Source: Halomonas sp. H10-9-1
GTDB taxonomy: Bacteria; Pseudomonadota; Gammaproteobacteria; Pseudomonadales; Halomonadaceae
NCBI RefSeq assembly: GCF_040147005.1
Contig: NZ_JAMSHO010000001.1
Coordinates: 682,001-746,000 of the forward strand
Reading direction: 5' to 3'
DNA: 64,000 nt
Below are positions 34,507-43,389 of this stretch, one piece after another (the stretch's first letter is position 1; the number at the start of each line of letters is the position of its first letter). Both the position numbers and the translations under genes were made by a program. The notes beneath the pieces were generated by a model that ran no database searches, was not told the origin of the DNA, and saw only the letters and a list, made by a program, of their open reading frames with translations.

Positions 34507-36004
34507 CGTTCACCCCTCCTTGCCATTCGCCCTGGCGGTTGGTGAAGGTGAGGCGGATGCGGTCGATGGGAAAGGCCGGCGCGATCATGATCTCGAAGAC
34601 CATCACGCCTTCCCGGGTCCGGCTCTCCTCGATGTGGAAGGCCTCCTGGGCCGTCGCCCCGCGCAGCGCGCCGCGTTGCTGCAGCTGCCGGAAGAAGCGC
34701 TCGAGCAACAGGCGCGGACGAGGGTCCCGGTAATCCAGGTTGAAGATCAGCTGCTCCCCCAGGGTGCCGAGCTGCCGCCGCAGGTAGCCCAGCAGGCGCA
34801 TCACTTCCGCCGAACGGTAGCCGTCGAAGCGCCCCGGGGCGCTGGCGCGGGTGTAGTCGTCGGGATGCAGCGCCGGCACCACCAGCCGCTCGTCGTCCAG
34901 CTGCACGCGGCCGTTACGCTGTTGCAGCACGCCCACGCCGGGATCGCTGCGCAGCCGCACCTGGTCGACGCTGGCCAACGGCGGATAGGGCAGCCCTGGG
35001 CTTTCCAGCGGCTGGCCGGCGATGGAGCGCCAGGGGCCCCGCGCCTGCGCTCGGGCCGCCTGCTTGCCGGCGACCAGCCCGACCGGGCTGAGCAGGTCGA
35101 ACCCGGGCCCGCGGAGGTAGGGAAACAGGAGTTGCACATGGCGCAGATGGGGGCCGCTGTCGCCGTCGCGGATAGCACGGATCCACTGCAGGGCCTGCTC
35201 GTCGAGCGCGGGAGTGTCCTGCTCGCCGCTGTAGGCCAGCGGCAGGGTCAGCAGGCACTGCAGGTCCGGACGGTGCTTCGCCAGCCACGGCAGGATGCCC
35301 TGCAGCATGCGGTTGAGCGCCGCCGGCGGGGGCATCTCGCCGAGCGCCACTTCCTCGCTGTAGCGCCGTTCGCGATGATCGTCGTCGAGCCCGGTGCCGC
35401 AGGGCACGAAGCGGGGGGCGGGGTTGTCCAGGCGTACCCGGGGGATGTCGGGCAAGCGGGCCGGGACCTGCAGCCGCTCCAGATCGGGAAGGGTGACCGC
35501 GCCCAGGGTGGGAATCACCAGCGCGCAGGCCAGCCCCCGCAAGGTGGCGACCTCGTGCAGGCGGGTGTCCTGGGCCGGCAGGAAGCCCGCCTGGCCCTCT
35601 TCCTCGGGCACCACGATCACCCACAGCTTCTCGCCGCCGTTGGCGAAGAAATCGTCGACGCAGCGGGGCAGCCAGGCTTGGCGCCCGGCCAGCAGGCTGA
35701 CGTAGTGCGTGTCGGCGCTTAACGCCTCGGGGAAGATATCGTGGAACTCGGCGCTGGAGCGCAGCGGGATCGGCAGGTGCTGCAATGCCAACACCCGGGC
35801 ATCGCCGCTGCCGGCCTGGAGCTGATCCACCGCTGCGCCGAAGTCCAGGGCGCGCAGCTCCGCCACGGCGCCATGCAGCGCCAGCAGGCGCTCCAGCCGC
35901 ACCCGGCCCGGACAGTGGCCCAGCATGGCCACCTCGAGCACCGCGTTGCGGGGCAACGGTGGCCGCGGTGTCAGCGCGATTCGGGAAGCCAGCAGTTCCT
36001 GCAT
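34499..36004 (-). CDS. Second, divergent tail sheath protein
   Basis: 501 aa. The C-terminal ~150 residues keep the sheath attachment pattern: DGYRSAEVMRLLGYLRRQLG, EQLIFNLDYRDPRPRLLLER, FRQLQQRGALRGATAQEAF and VFEIMIAPAFPIDRIRLTF. The middle has FANGGEKLWVIVVPEE, the usual sheath beta-alpha motif. Shorter and more diverged than the sheath at 36504. Many eCIS carry two or three sheath paralogues, one of which contacts the baseplate (Afp4-like); this is the likely role. Confidence 0.85.
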   Translation of the reverse strand: MQELLASRIALTPRPPLPRNAVLEVAMLGHCPGRVRLERLLALHGAVAELRALDFGAAVDQLQAGSGDARVLALQHLPIPLRSSAEFHDIFPEALSADTHYVSLLAGRQAWLPRCVDDFFANGGEKLWVIVVPEEEGQAGFLPAQDTRLHEVATLRGLACALVIPTLGAVTLPDLERLQVPARLPDIPRVRLDNPAPRFVPCGTGLDDDHRERRYSEEVALGEMPPPAALNRMLQGILPWLAKHRPDLQCLLTLPLAYSGEQDTPALDEQALQWIRAIRDGDSGPHLRHVQLLFPYLRGPGFDLLSPVGLVAGKQAARAQARGPWRSIAGQPLESPGLPYPPLASVDQVRLRSDPGVGVLQQRNGRVQLDDERLVVPALHPDDYTRASAPGRFDGYRSAEVMRLLGYLRRQLGTLGEQLIFNLDYRDPRPRLLLERFFRQLQQRGALRGATAQEAFHIEESRTREGVMVFEIMIAPAFPIDRIRLTFTNRQGEWQGGVNDV

Positions 36005-36014
36005 GATTCGGTGC

Positions 36015-36476
36015 CTACTCCTGCTCGATGTGTTCCACCGCCAGCACCAGCTCCTCGATGGCGACGTCGCTGCCGCCCTTGGCGGTCAGCGTGGGGCCGG
36101 TCCACTTGATCGGCATGGCGTTGATCAGCTTCCAGGTGACCACGGCGGTGGCGCTGGTCGGGTCCTCGCTCTTGAGCTTGACGGTGACGTTGCGCTTGGC
36201 GCCGATGTTTCCGGCCCGCACCTGGTCGAGCCAGCCGTAGATGTTGTCGGCGCCGATGACGCCGCGCTTGAGCGTGACGTCGCCGGCCTTGTGGATGGCG
36301 GGAATCTTGGTGACGTAGTTCACCGGCGCGTTGCCGTTGCGATACTCCGCCACCGTGACTTCGGCGTTGAGGCCCGAGACCTCCGAAAAGCCGCCGGCGA
36401 TATCGCCCTCGGTGCCGTCGTCCAGGTTCACCAGGTAGTTGAAAACGCTGTAGGGTGTCTCACGAAACTGTGCCAT
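36015..36476 (-). CDS. Tail tube protein 1 (T4 gp19-like, main tube)
   Basis: 153 aa, typical length. FNYLVNLDDGTEGDIAGGFS, EVSGLNAEVTVAEYRNG, KAGDVTLKRGVIGADNIYGW and AIEELVLAVEHIE are canonical tube motifs. It stacks as hexameric rings inside the sheath. Located directly after the main sheath gene (27-base gap), the standard eCIS arrangement. Confidence 0.94.
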   Translation of the reverse strand: MAQFRETPYSVFNYLVNLDDGTEGDIAGGFSEVSGLNAEVTVAEYRNGNAPVNYVTKIPAIHKAGDVTLKRGVIGADNIYGWLDQVRAGNIGAKRNVTVKLKSEDPTSATAVVTWKLINAMPIKWTGPTLTAKGGSDVAIEELVLAVEHIEQE

Positions 36477-36503
36477 GGCGTTGATTCCTCTTCGCTGCGT
36501 TCA

Positions 36504-38657
36504 TCAGCTGTCGGCGGTTTTCTGTCCGATGCGGAAGATGACGAACTCCGCCGGTTTCAGCGCGGCCACGCCGACCTCGCACACCAGGCGGCCGTTATCG
36601 AGATCGTTCTGGGTCATGGTGCTGCGGTCGCAGCGCACGAAGAAGGCCGTCTTGGCGTTGCCCAGCAGCCGGCCGTTGACCCATTCGTTATAGAGGAAGC
36701 TCTCCACGGTGATGCGCACGTTGCTCCACAGCCGTTCGCCGTTGGGCTCGAACACCACCCACTGGGTCGACTTGTCGATGGAGCGCTCCAGGTAGAGGAG
36801 GTAGCGCCGCACGTTGACGTACTTCCATTCCGGGTCGCTGGACAGGGTGCGCCCGCCCCAGACCCGATGACCGCGCCCCGGGAAGGAGCGCAGGCAGTTG
36901 ACGCCCTCGGGGTTGAGCAGCTCCTGCTGGAAGCGGTTGATGTCCTGGGCGAAGCCCAGGGCGCCGATCACCGTTTCGTTGGCGGGTGCCTTGTGCACGC
37001 CGTGCTGGACGTCGGTGTTGGCGTAGACGCCGGCGATGAATCCCGCCGGGGGCAGCGCGAGGGTGGTGCTGATGCCGCGCGGGTCCGCGGCCACCACCCA
37101 GGGGTAGTAGAGGGCGAGGCGGGAGTCGTCGAAGTTGGCGCGGAATTCGCGCACCTCCGACAGCGACATGCCCTCGCGGCTGTCGACGATGCCGACCCGG
37201 TAGCCCATCTTGCGACAGTGCTTCTGCATCTCCGCCACGATGGCCTGGTGGTGGGTGGCATCGGCCGCCGCGGCAGGCGTCATGACGATGGCGATATCCT
37301 CGATGTCCTCCAGCGCCGCGAAGCCGGTACTGCCGTTGACCTCGTCGCTGGCGCCGCCGTAGTGCACTGCCGCGGGCAGCTCGCCGTCGCTGCCGCCGCC
37401 GAGGGTGATCAGGTAGCGTGGGCCTTCCACGGAGGTCGGGCCGGGGTTCATGGCATCGTCGTCGAACAGTTCGAACAGCGCCGCCATGACATCCTCGCCG
37501 CTGATGCTGTCGGCGAGGGTGCACTGCACCGGGCTGGTGAGCTGGTCGTGGCGCTTCTGCGGTTCGGCGGCCAGGACGCCGGCGAGGCTGTTGTCGGCGT
37601 CGGGCGCGCTGGAGATGTTGCCGTAGCCGTAGATCACCGGGCCGTTGGCGCCGCCATTGTGCACGCTGATGTCGAAGGTGCGCTGTACCATCATCGCGCG
37701 CACGCTGTCCGGCGCCGCCGCCAGGGCCGACAGCTGCAGCGCGATCGCCGTGCCCACGCCGGGGTTCAGGCCGCTGCCATCGACGGTGAAGACGGTGCCG
37801 GTGGCATTCAGGGTGCCGCGCAGGGTGGTCAGGGTGCCCCAGTGACTGCCGCTGAAGAAGGCCGAGAGGTCGGTTTCCTCGCTCAGGGTCAGCACCGCCG
37901 AGGTGCCGTTGGACAGCGCGCCGCTGGTCGGTCGCTTGGCGACCACCCGGGTGAAGGTGATGCTGGTGTCGACGCCATTGACCAGGCCGGCACCGAGCAG
38001 GTGGTCGTCGCCGGAGACCAGGTCGGCGGCGGTGAGGCTAGTGGCGTCGTCCGCGGTGATGTCGCAGAGCCCGTCGACGATGCGGTAGTTGGCGCCGACC
38101 CGCTGCACCAGTCCGCGAATGGCCATCGGGAAGTGGGTGGCGGGCAGGGCGTTATTGGCGATGGCCTCGGCCGGCAGGCCCTCGGCCTCGAGGAACACCA
38201 CGCTGCCTTCCGCCGGCGCGCTGGTGACGGTGGACTGGAGCAGGTTCTCGCTGTCGCGCCACTCCACCTCGAGGGTGAGGTTGCCCATGGCCCCGGGGAA
38301 GCGGCTCTGGAAGGTGACATTGTTGCCGCTGTCCGCCGCCGAGGCGAAGCCGTCGGTAGGCAGCGCATAGTTGGCGATACGCGACACGAAGAGCTGCTTG
38401 CCGCCGCCGTCGAAGAACGCCTTGGCCGCCATGGCGGTGTGATTGAGCACGCCGTCGCCGCCCAGGGAGAGGTCCTGGACGTCACCGTAGACGCGGGTGA
38501 AGTCGGCGAAGCTGGTGACGACCTCCGGCTTGCCGCGCAGTGGACCGAACCGGGTGGGACCCACGATACCCGCCACGCTGGTGCCCACGCCCTCGATGGA
38601 CTTGGACCGGAAGCTGACCTCCTCGACATAGACCCCCGGCGCTAGATATTCAGGCAT
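36504..38657 (-). CDS. Main tail sheath protein
   Basis: 717 aa. Begins MPEYLAPGVYVEEVSFRSKS, the handshake arm; core has FFDGGGKQLFVSRI, GPRYLITLGGGSDGELPA, PWVVAADPRGISTTLALPPA and GFIAGVYANTDVQHGVHKAP; C terminus EWKYVNVRRYLLYLERSIDK and KPAEFVIFRIGQ. These are the contractile sheath signatures. It carries a large insert (~residues 130-420), so it is near the long end of the family, perhaps giving outward decoration. GAAGGAGGAG precedes the ATG. Confidence 0.95.
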   Translation of the reverse strand: MPEYLAPGVYVEEVSFRSKSIEGVGTSVAGIVGPTRFGPLRGKPEVVTSFADFTRVYGDVQDLSLGGDGVLNHTAMAAKAFFDGGGKQLFVSRIANYALPTDGFASAADSGNNVTFQSRFPGAMGNLTLEVEWRDSENLLQSTVTSAPAEGSVVFLEAEGLPAEAIANNALPATHFPMAIRGLVQRVGANYRIVDGLCDITADDATSLTAADLVSGDDHLLGAGLVNGVDTSITFTRVVAKRPTSGALSNGTSAVLTLSEETDLSAFFSGSHWGTLTTLRGTLNATGTVFTVDGSGLNPGVGTAIALQLSALAAAPDSVRAMMVQRTFDISVHNGGANGPVIYGYGNISSAPDADNSLAGVLAAEPQKRHDQLTSPVQCTLADSISGEDVMAALFELFDDDAMNPGPTSVEGPRYLITLGGGSDGELPAAVHYGGASDEVNGSTGFAALEDIEDIAIVMTPAAAADATHHQAIVAEMQKHCRKMGYRVGIVDSREGMSLSEVREFRANFDDSRLALYYPWVVAADPRGISTTLALPPAGFIAGVYANTDVQHGVHKAPANETVIGALGFAQDINRFQQELLNPEGVNCLRSFPGRGHRVWGGRTLSSDPEWKYVNVRRYLLYLERSIDKSTQWVVFEPNGERLWSNVRITVESFLYNEWVNGRLLGNAKTAFFVRCDRSTMTQNDLDNGRLVCEVGVAALKPAEFVIFRIGQKTADS

Positions 38658-38678
38658 GATCTCCTCCTTCGGCTGCGG

Positions 38679-39470
38679 TCAACTGGGCTGCACGGCCAAA
38701 TGATCCTTGTTTGCGGATCGGATTGATCGGATCTCACCGGGCACCATAGAGAGCCCGATGGGGTCGGAAAAGGTACCGGCACTGGTGAGGCTCTCCAGCT
38801 CCATGGCCGCCAGGTCGCCGGGGTCCAGCGGGGTGTGGGCGCTGGCGCTCTGCAGCGCCGCGACACCCAGGTTGAGGCTGTATTCGGCCACGCCCTCCGG
38901 CAGCGGCGGTAGCCGGTGGAGTGGAAGCAGCACGTCGCCGCGGTGATCCGCCTGGGCGGTATAGGTCTGCTGGCCGATGCCGGGTATGGCGACCACGGCG
39001 GTCAGCAGCGCCCAGGGCACGACGCGCCCATCGCCGGCGAAGCGCAGCGTCGCGACCAGGCCGCCGGCCTTGCCGAAGCGGGTTCCCAGGGGGCTGGGGT
39101 ACATCACCAGCCCATGGCCCGGGATCGGGGCGCTGCCGGCGCCCGCCGTGACGGCAAAGGTGCGCGGGTTGTAGAAGCCGCGGCTGTCGTAGGCGGTGCC
39201 GGCCAATGTGAAGCTGCCGGCATCGAGGAAGTGCCTGTCCGCTTCGCTAGCGTCGCCGTCGATGATCTCTGCCGCCGACCGCCGCCACAGCGCGGTCTTG
39301 CCTGGCGCCTGGCGGACCTGTACGTCGCGGGGCTTGCTGCTCAGCTCGAGCTGGACAGGGTGGGGGAGCCTCAGCATTCGGGCCGGCACTTCTGCCGTGC
39401 TGCCGTCGAGCCAGTACAGGACATCGCTGGCGTGCATGATGTGGGTTTCGAGTATCTTCAGGGCACACAT
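38679..39470 (-). CDS. Unknown eCIS-operon protein between cap and sheath genes
   Basis: 263 aa from the ATG at 39470, which shares a base with the TGA of the DUF4255 gene. Contains IMHASDVLYWLDGSTAEVPA, a stretch with LDAGSFTLAGTAYDSRGFYN resembling an Ig-like or carboxypeptidase-regulatory strand pattern, and LPLHRLPPLPEGVAEYSLNL. Some eCIS DUF4255 proteins carry a C-terminal Ig-like domain; this gene may be that part split off. Function is not established. Confidence 0.7.
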   Translation of the reverse strand: MCALKILETHIMHASDVLYWLDGSTAEVPARMLRLPHPVQLELSSKPRDVQVRQAPGKTALWRRSAAEIIDGDASEADRHFLDAGSFTLAGTAYDSRGFYNPRTFAVTAGAGSAPIPGHGLVMYPSPLGTRFGKAGGLVATLRFAGDGRVVPWALLTAVVAIPGIGQQTYTAQADHRGDVLLPLHRLPPLPEGVAEYSLNLGVAALQSASAHTPLDPGDLAAMELESLTSAGTFSDPIGLSMVPGEIRSIRSANKDHLAVQPS

Positions 39471-40057
39471 CAGAGGCGCCCTCCCGGCAGCACGCGGGTG
39501 ACCACCTCGGGCCCTTCGGTGCGCTGGGGATTCAGCCGCAGGCGAACGGTCTTGGCGATATAGGCCATGGTGCTGGTATAGGGAGATTCGAAGACGTCCC
39601 AGATGCGCATCAGGTCTTCGGTGGTGATGTCCACCGGCGTGATATTGAGGAGCTCCGCCTGCCCCCACTCGGCGTCGATCTCCTGCATGTGGGAAATGTC
39701 CAACTGGCTGTGATTGGCCAGCTCCACCATGGCCCAGCTCATCAGGTCCGCCTCGACGGTGGCGCTGTTGGCGTTGGCGATCAGCAGGAAATGCAGGTTG
39801 ACGGGTAGTTCCGGGCGGGGGGCGCTGTTGTCGGTGCCCTGGGGCTTGAAGAAGCGCGAACGACCATGGTCGTCGATGGTGATCCGGTGCAGATAGATGC
39901 CGAGCAGGTTGCCGGTCAGTCGGCTGGCGATATCGCTGCTGCCCAGCAGGCTGACCCGGGCATTGGTCGGCCCGCCGCTCAACTCCCCGGGCAACTGCGC
40001 CTTGAAGAATGCCTCCAGCGCATTCAAGGCGCCCTGTACACCCTTGTACGAAGCCAT
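39470..40057 (-). CDS. DUF4255 / Pvc16 N-terminal family protein, probable tail cap; first gene of the eCIS operon
   Basis: 195 aa. DUF4255 features: VSLLGSSDIASRLTGNLLGI, YLHRITIDDHGRSRFF, PELPVNLHFLLIANANS and the DLMRIWDVFESPYTSTMAYI helix. Related Afp16/Pvc16 proteins terminate and cap the tube-sheath. A strong ACAGGAGGTTGA sits before the ATG, and the upstream region has three 12-bp tandem repeats. It is the first of about 20 contiguous minus-strand genes. Confidence 0.88.
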   Translation of the reverse strand: MASYKGVQGALNALEAFFKAQLPGELSGGPTNARVSLLGSSDIASRLTGNLLGIYLHRITIDDHGRSRFFKPQGTDNSAPRPELPVNLHFLLIANANSATVEADLMSWAMVELANHSQLDISHMQEIDAEWGQAELLNITPVDITTEDLMRIWDVFESPYTSTMAYIAKTVRLRLNPQRTEGPEVVTRVLPGGRL

Positions 40058-40138
40058 TCAACCTCCTGTCGCGGCGGCATCATTTTTTTTGTACCTAAGC
40101 GATAAAGGTAGTCGAAGCCTGTCTCTTGTCGATCTTTA

Positions 40139-40174
40139 TTATGGCGCTATTTATGATGCTATTTATGGCGCTAT
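40139..40174 (-). repeat. Three 12-bp tandem repeats upstream of the eCIS operon
   Basis: On the plus strand: TTATGGCGCTAT, TTATGATGCTAT, TTATGGCGCTAT, back to back; first and third identical, the middle differs at two bases. They lie 82-117 bases before the first eCIS ATG, in an AT-rich pocket of an otherwise GC-rich region. Phased direct repeats of this kind are often activator or repressor sites. The regulator is unknown. Confidence 0.65.
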
Positions 40175-40215
40175 TGCCGAGGCGGTAAGGGTTTTACACC
40201 ACACGATACTCGCCA

Positions 40216-41238
40216 TCACGGCGATTCCCGCTTCTTGAGCGACTTGGTCCAGCGCTGGCGAGCGTACTTGCGCAGGTTGGCGACGTTGTCGGTCTCGTCG
40301 ACGATCTCCTGGCCGAGGATGGTCTCGATCACATCCTCCAGGGTGATCAGGCCCACCCAGGTGCCGTAATCGTCGTAGACCACGCACAGGTGCTGGCGAT
40401 CCTGCACCATCGCCATGAAGACTTGCTCGACGCTCTCGCCGTCCAGCACCGTCTTGACCGGATGCATCAGCGTCTTGAGGTCGATGTCATCCTTGGCATT
40501 GTAGGTGTCGGCCCGGTGCACATAGCCCAGCGCCTGCTCCCCGCCATCCATCACCGGGAAGCGGGTGAACGGGGCGTCACCGCACGCCTCGTCGAATTCC
40601 TTCACCGTCATGCCGGCCCGCACCGTCACCGAGACGGTGCGCGGGGTCATCACGCTCCTCACGGTGATGTCGTGCAGGTTGAGGATATTGACGATGACCC
40701 GGGTCTCCTCGGGGTCCAGCGCCTTCTCCTCCTGGCCGATCTTCGCCAGTGCCTTGATCTCGCCGCGCATGTCGGTGTCCATGGCGTCCTTGCCGATGCG
40801 CTTGGTGATCTGTTCCGACATCCAGATGAACGGCTTGAGGCTCCACACCATGACGTTGAGCGTGGTGGCCAGCATGCCGGAGAGCTGGCGCCAGTAGGTG
40901 GCGCCGATGGTCTTGGGGATGATCTCGGAGATGAACAGGATCAGCAGCGTCATCAGCGCCGAGGCGACCCCCAGCCACGCCTCGCCGAACACCACCGTGA
41001 CCTGGGCGCCGACGCCGGTGGCGCCCACCGTGTGAGCGATGGTGTTGAGCGTCAGGATCGCCGCCAGTGGCTGATCGATATTGCGCTTCAGATCGTTGAG
41101 CTTGGCGTGCAGCCTGGGGTTGGTCTCGCGCACCTGGGCCACGTAGCTCGGCGTCATCGAGAGCAGCGCCGCCTCGAGCAGCGAGCAGAGGAAGGAGACA
41201 CTGATGGAAAGAACGGCAAAGGCAATCAGCAGGAACAT
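40216..41238 (-). CDS. CNNM-CBS membrane protein (CorC/HlyC family, magnesium/cobalt efflux type)
   Basis: 340 aa. N-terminal CNNM (DUF21) membrane domain with about four hydrophobic segments and the conserved LFISEIIPKTIGA motif, then two CBS domains (VMTPRTVSVTVRAG; VVYDDYGTWVGLITLEDVIE). The ATG at 41238 starts directly at the first membrane segment (MFLLIAFAVLSISVS); longer starts give a charged extension that does not fit the family. These proteins are linked to Mg2+/Co2+ efflux. It is transcribed in the same direction as the eCIS operon but is separated from it by the repeat region. Confidence 0.9.
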   Translation of the reverse strand: MFLLIAFAVLSISVSFLCSLLEAALLSMTPSYVAQVRETNPRLHAKLNDLKRNIDQPLAAILTLNTIAHTVGATGVGAQVTVVFGEAWLGVASALMTLLILFISEIIPKTIGATYWRQLSGMLATTLNVMVWSLKPFIWMSEQITKRIGKDAMDTDMRGEIKALAKIGQEEKALDPEETRVIVNILNLHDITVRSVMTPRTVSVTVRAGMTVKEFDEACGDAPFTRFPVMDGGEQALGYVHRADTYNAKDDIDLKTLMHPVKTVLDGESVEQVFMAMVQDRQHLCVVYDDYGTWVGLITLEDVIETILGQEIVDETDNVANLRKYARQRWTKSLKKRESP

Positions 41239-41390
41239 GAGGTCTCGCAGGGTGGCCGGGGAGTGTCGCCGCAGGCGGCCATGGCATCTTCGCCGAAGGG
41301 CCGCTCCTCCAGCAAGCCGCATAGCTCTGGCCTCGGCCAACGGCATTCGCTATCATACGCCGCGGCGCCAATCTGGCGCTCCCGCCGCAA

Positions 41391-41467
<77 letters not shown>

Positions 41468-41582
41468 ATTATCAACAAGTTGCGGCACCTTTTCCCCTTC
41501 CTTCCGCAGTACTCGACTGCACCTGTCTACATTCTGTCTACGGCGCTCTCTCGGGCCCGGTCGGTCAATTGGCAGAGTGAAA

Positions 41583-42497
41583 TCAGAAAAGCGCTTCCAG
41601 CTCTTTTCGCTGGGCCATGTGCTTTTCTGTATTTTGCCTGATCAGTTTCTTCAGGTTGATCAGCTTCCAGCGCACCGCGGGGAGATCGGCAGCCTGCGGG
41701 CGGTCAATGGCTGAAAAGTCCGGTTTGCCGTCATGCAGGGTCAGCAGGAAGCGCTTGGTGTCATCATCGAGACGGGAGCGGATATCCGCAACCAACTGCG
41801 CGCGAATTTCCAGCAGTTCATCGAGGCTGATCGGAATCTTCGTCATGCCTTCGAATTCTTGCGTATAGGGTTGGTCAATCTCGATGAGGTTCGGGTTCAG
41901 CAGTTCATGCGCTGGGCGTGGTGAACCGGCGATATAGACCAGGAAGGTGCGGAAGAGGTCGCCGGTCAGGCCTTCATGATCGTAGAGCAGCTTTACGTCA
42001 TAGAGGTCTCGAGGGTGCTGGCGGTCAACGGCCGCATGCAGCTTGCCCGCAAACAGGTCTTCAAACGAGACGACCTGCATTTCCGCATAGCCGAATTCAT
42101 CCTCGACAGCTGCCGATACCGAACGGAGTTCAGGGTTGTGCACGACACCGCGTGCGACAGGTGAGGTTTCGATCTTGATCTCGGCACCGCCAAGACGTGC
42201 CAGTAAACGGGTGGCACCACCGCCGCCGCCTTCGATGCATTGTGCCGTTGCGCCCCTGATGCCGCGCTCGATGGCAGAGGCAATGCGCCCCATCGCTTCC
42301 TTGATCTCGGCGAGGCTTTCGGCACGGTCCTTGATCGGCAGATAGGTCAGGTCGATATCGACCGACAGGCGTGGCAGATTGCGGTAGAACAGATTGATGG
42401 CCGTCCCGCCTTTCAGGGCAAAGGTGTGCTCTTCGGCAACATGGGGAAGGATACGCAAAAGCAGGGCGACCTGTGCTTCGTAATCTTCACGCGCCAT
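41583..42497 (-). CDS. abiEii: AbiEii-type nucleotidyltransferase toxin
   Basis: 304 aa. Nucleotidyltransferase fold with KGGTAINL at 29-36 and the catalytic SVDIDL at 45-50, then a helical C-terminal half (EFGYAEMQVVSFEDLFAGKL, HPRDLYDVKLLYDHEG). AbiEii toxins block growth by nucleotidylating targets such as tRNA when phage infects and are neutralised by AbiEi. The start overlaps the antitoxin gene by 11 bases, the usual coupling. Close to the tRNA, it is the first gene of the island. Confidence 0.9.
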   Translation of the reverse strand: MAREDYEAQVALLLRILPHVAEEHTFALKGGTAINLFYRNLPRLSVDIDLTYLPIKDRAESLAEIKEAMGRIASAIERGIRGATAQCIEGGGGGATRLLARLGGAEIKIETSPVARGVVHNPELRSVSAAVEDEFGYAEMQVVSFEDLFAGKLHAAVDRQHPRDLYDVKLLYDHEGLTGDLFRTFLVYIAGSPRPAHELLNPNLIEIDQPYTQEFEGMTKIPISLDELLEIRAQLVADIRSRLDDDTKRFLLTLHDGKPDFSAIDRPQAADLPAVRWKLINLKKLIRQNTEKHMAQRKELEALF

Positions 42498-43308
42498 GGG
42501 CTGTTTCCGTTATCGCAAATGCTTCCGGCACCACAATACGGTAGCGCGGGTGTATCCTGCCGCCCTTGACCAGAGCGCGGTCGCCGCTTCCAAGGTGGTA
42601 GTCCTGCGGGTCGAGGCGTTTGCGCCACGGGTGGTTGTGGCGGTCGGCAAAGACGAAGAACAGCCGCTTGACCTTGATCTTCCTGCAGCTGTGCAACAAC
42701 GCCGACAGGGTGCGCGGGCGCAGGGTCGTCAGGCTTTCAAACACCATGTCGAGGTTGTGGAAGCTCTCGTGGTCGGGCAGCTCATCCATGACTTCCAGTA
42801 CCGCTCGTTCGGGCGATGACATCCTCAGTTGCCAGTTCCAGGGCAGGGTGCTTTCGGCCTTGGCGTTACCCTTGGTGAGGCCGAGCGCCGGGTCGGAGAA
42901 GAGGAGCGTGGTACGCGTGACCAGCGGGGCATTCAGCGGTAGCCGGCGCATCCAGCTCGGTATCGTTTCGCCATATACCCAAACCGGAGCGTTGCCGCCC
43001 AGGGGGAGATAATGCCCATGGCCTTGCAACGCGAGCGCTGTCATGCCGCCGAGGTGGACCTGATACTTCATGATGTGCTGTATCGAGAGCAGGCAGGTCT
43101 TCCAATCGACGGTATCGGGCTTTCCCGTACCCGGCGCCGGACGCAGGAAGACGCCGCGCGTCACGCGCACCAGCCAGCCGTGATCGACATACTTGCGAGC
43201 GAGAAAGCGGCTGACCCCATAGCGTTGCAGCCAGCCAGAATCGACCAGGAAGCCGGGAGGAACGGCTTTCAGGGTGCTCTTCAGCTTACCTTCTTTATGT
43301 GCACTCAT
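42487..43308 (-). CDS. abiEi: AbiEi-type antitoxin / transcriptional regulator
   Basis: 273 aa. N-terminal winged-helix (WLQRYGVSRFLARKYVDHGW, VRVTRGVFLRPAPG) and AbiEi C-terminal domain (SSPERAVLEVMDELPDHESF, HSCRKIKVKRLFFVFADRHN). It represses the operon by binding inverted repeats at its promoter and counteracts AbiEii in a type IV manner. An inverted repeat sits 65 bases upstream at 43373-43389. Confidence 0.88.
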   Translation of the reverse strand: MSAHKEGKLKSTLKAVPPGFLVDSGWLQRYGVSRFLARKYVDHGWLVRVTRGVFLRPAPGTGKPDTVDWKTCLLSIQHIMKYQVHLGGMTALALQGHGHYLPLGGNAPVWVYGETIPSWMRRLPLNAPLVTRTTLLFSDPALGLTKGNAKAESTLPWNWQLRMSSPERAVLEVMDELPDHESFHNLDMVFESLTTLRPRTLSALLHSCRKIKVKRLFFVFADRHNHPWRKRLDPQDYHLGSGDRALVKGGRIHPRYRIVVPEAFAITETAHGA

Positions 43309-43372
43309 GGTTCACAATTTAGCATTTCTCCAAAGAGATTCCCACAAACCTACTTTTTGATTTATTGTTATT

Positions 43373-43389
43373 GTGTACTTTTAGTACAC
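43373..43389 (-). promoter_or_regulatory. Inverted repeat upstream of abiE operon, candidate AbiEi operator
   Basis: GTGTACT-TTT-AGTACAC: perfect 7-bp arms around 3 bases, in the AT-rich leader before the abiEi start. AbiEi proteins autoregulate through inverted repeats at this place; binding is inferred. Confidence 0.55.

Noticed and set aside
35925..38645. 906-codon open frame antisense to the sheath gene
   Set aside because: Composition shadow of the sheath; low-complexity Gly/Val/Ala text without motifs.
9933..40057. Reading the locus as a prophage or R-type pyocin
   Set aside because: No capsid, portal, terminase, lysis or integrase genes, and DUF4157, DUF4255 and AAA+ ATPase genes are present, which define eCIS.
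9933..40057. Reading the locus as a type VI secretion system
   Set aside because: No TssJ/L/M membrane complex, no ClpV and no TssB/C split sheath; the sheath is a single-chain phage type.
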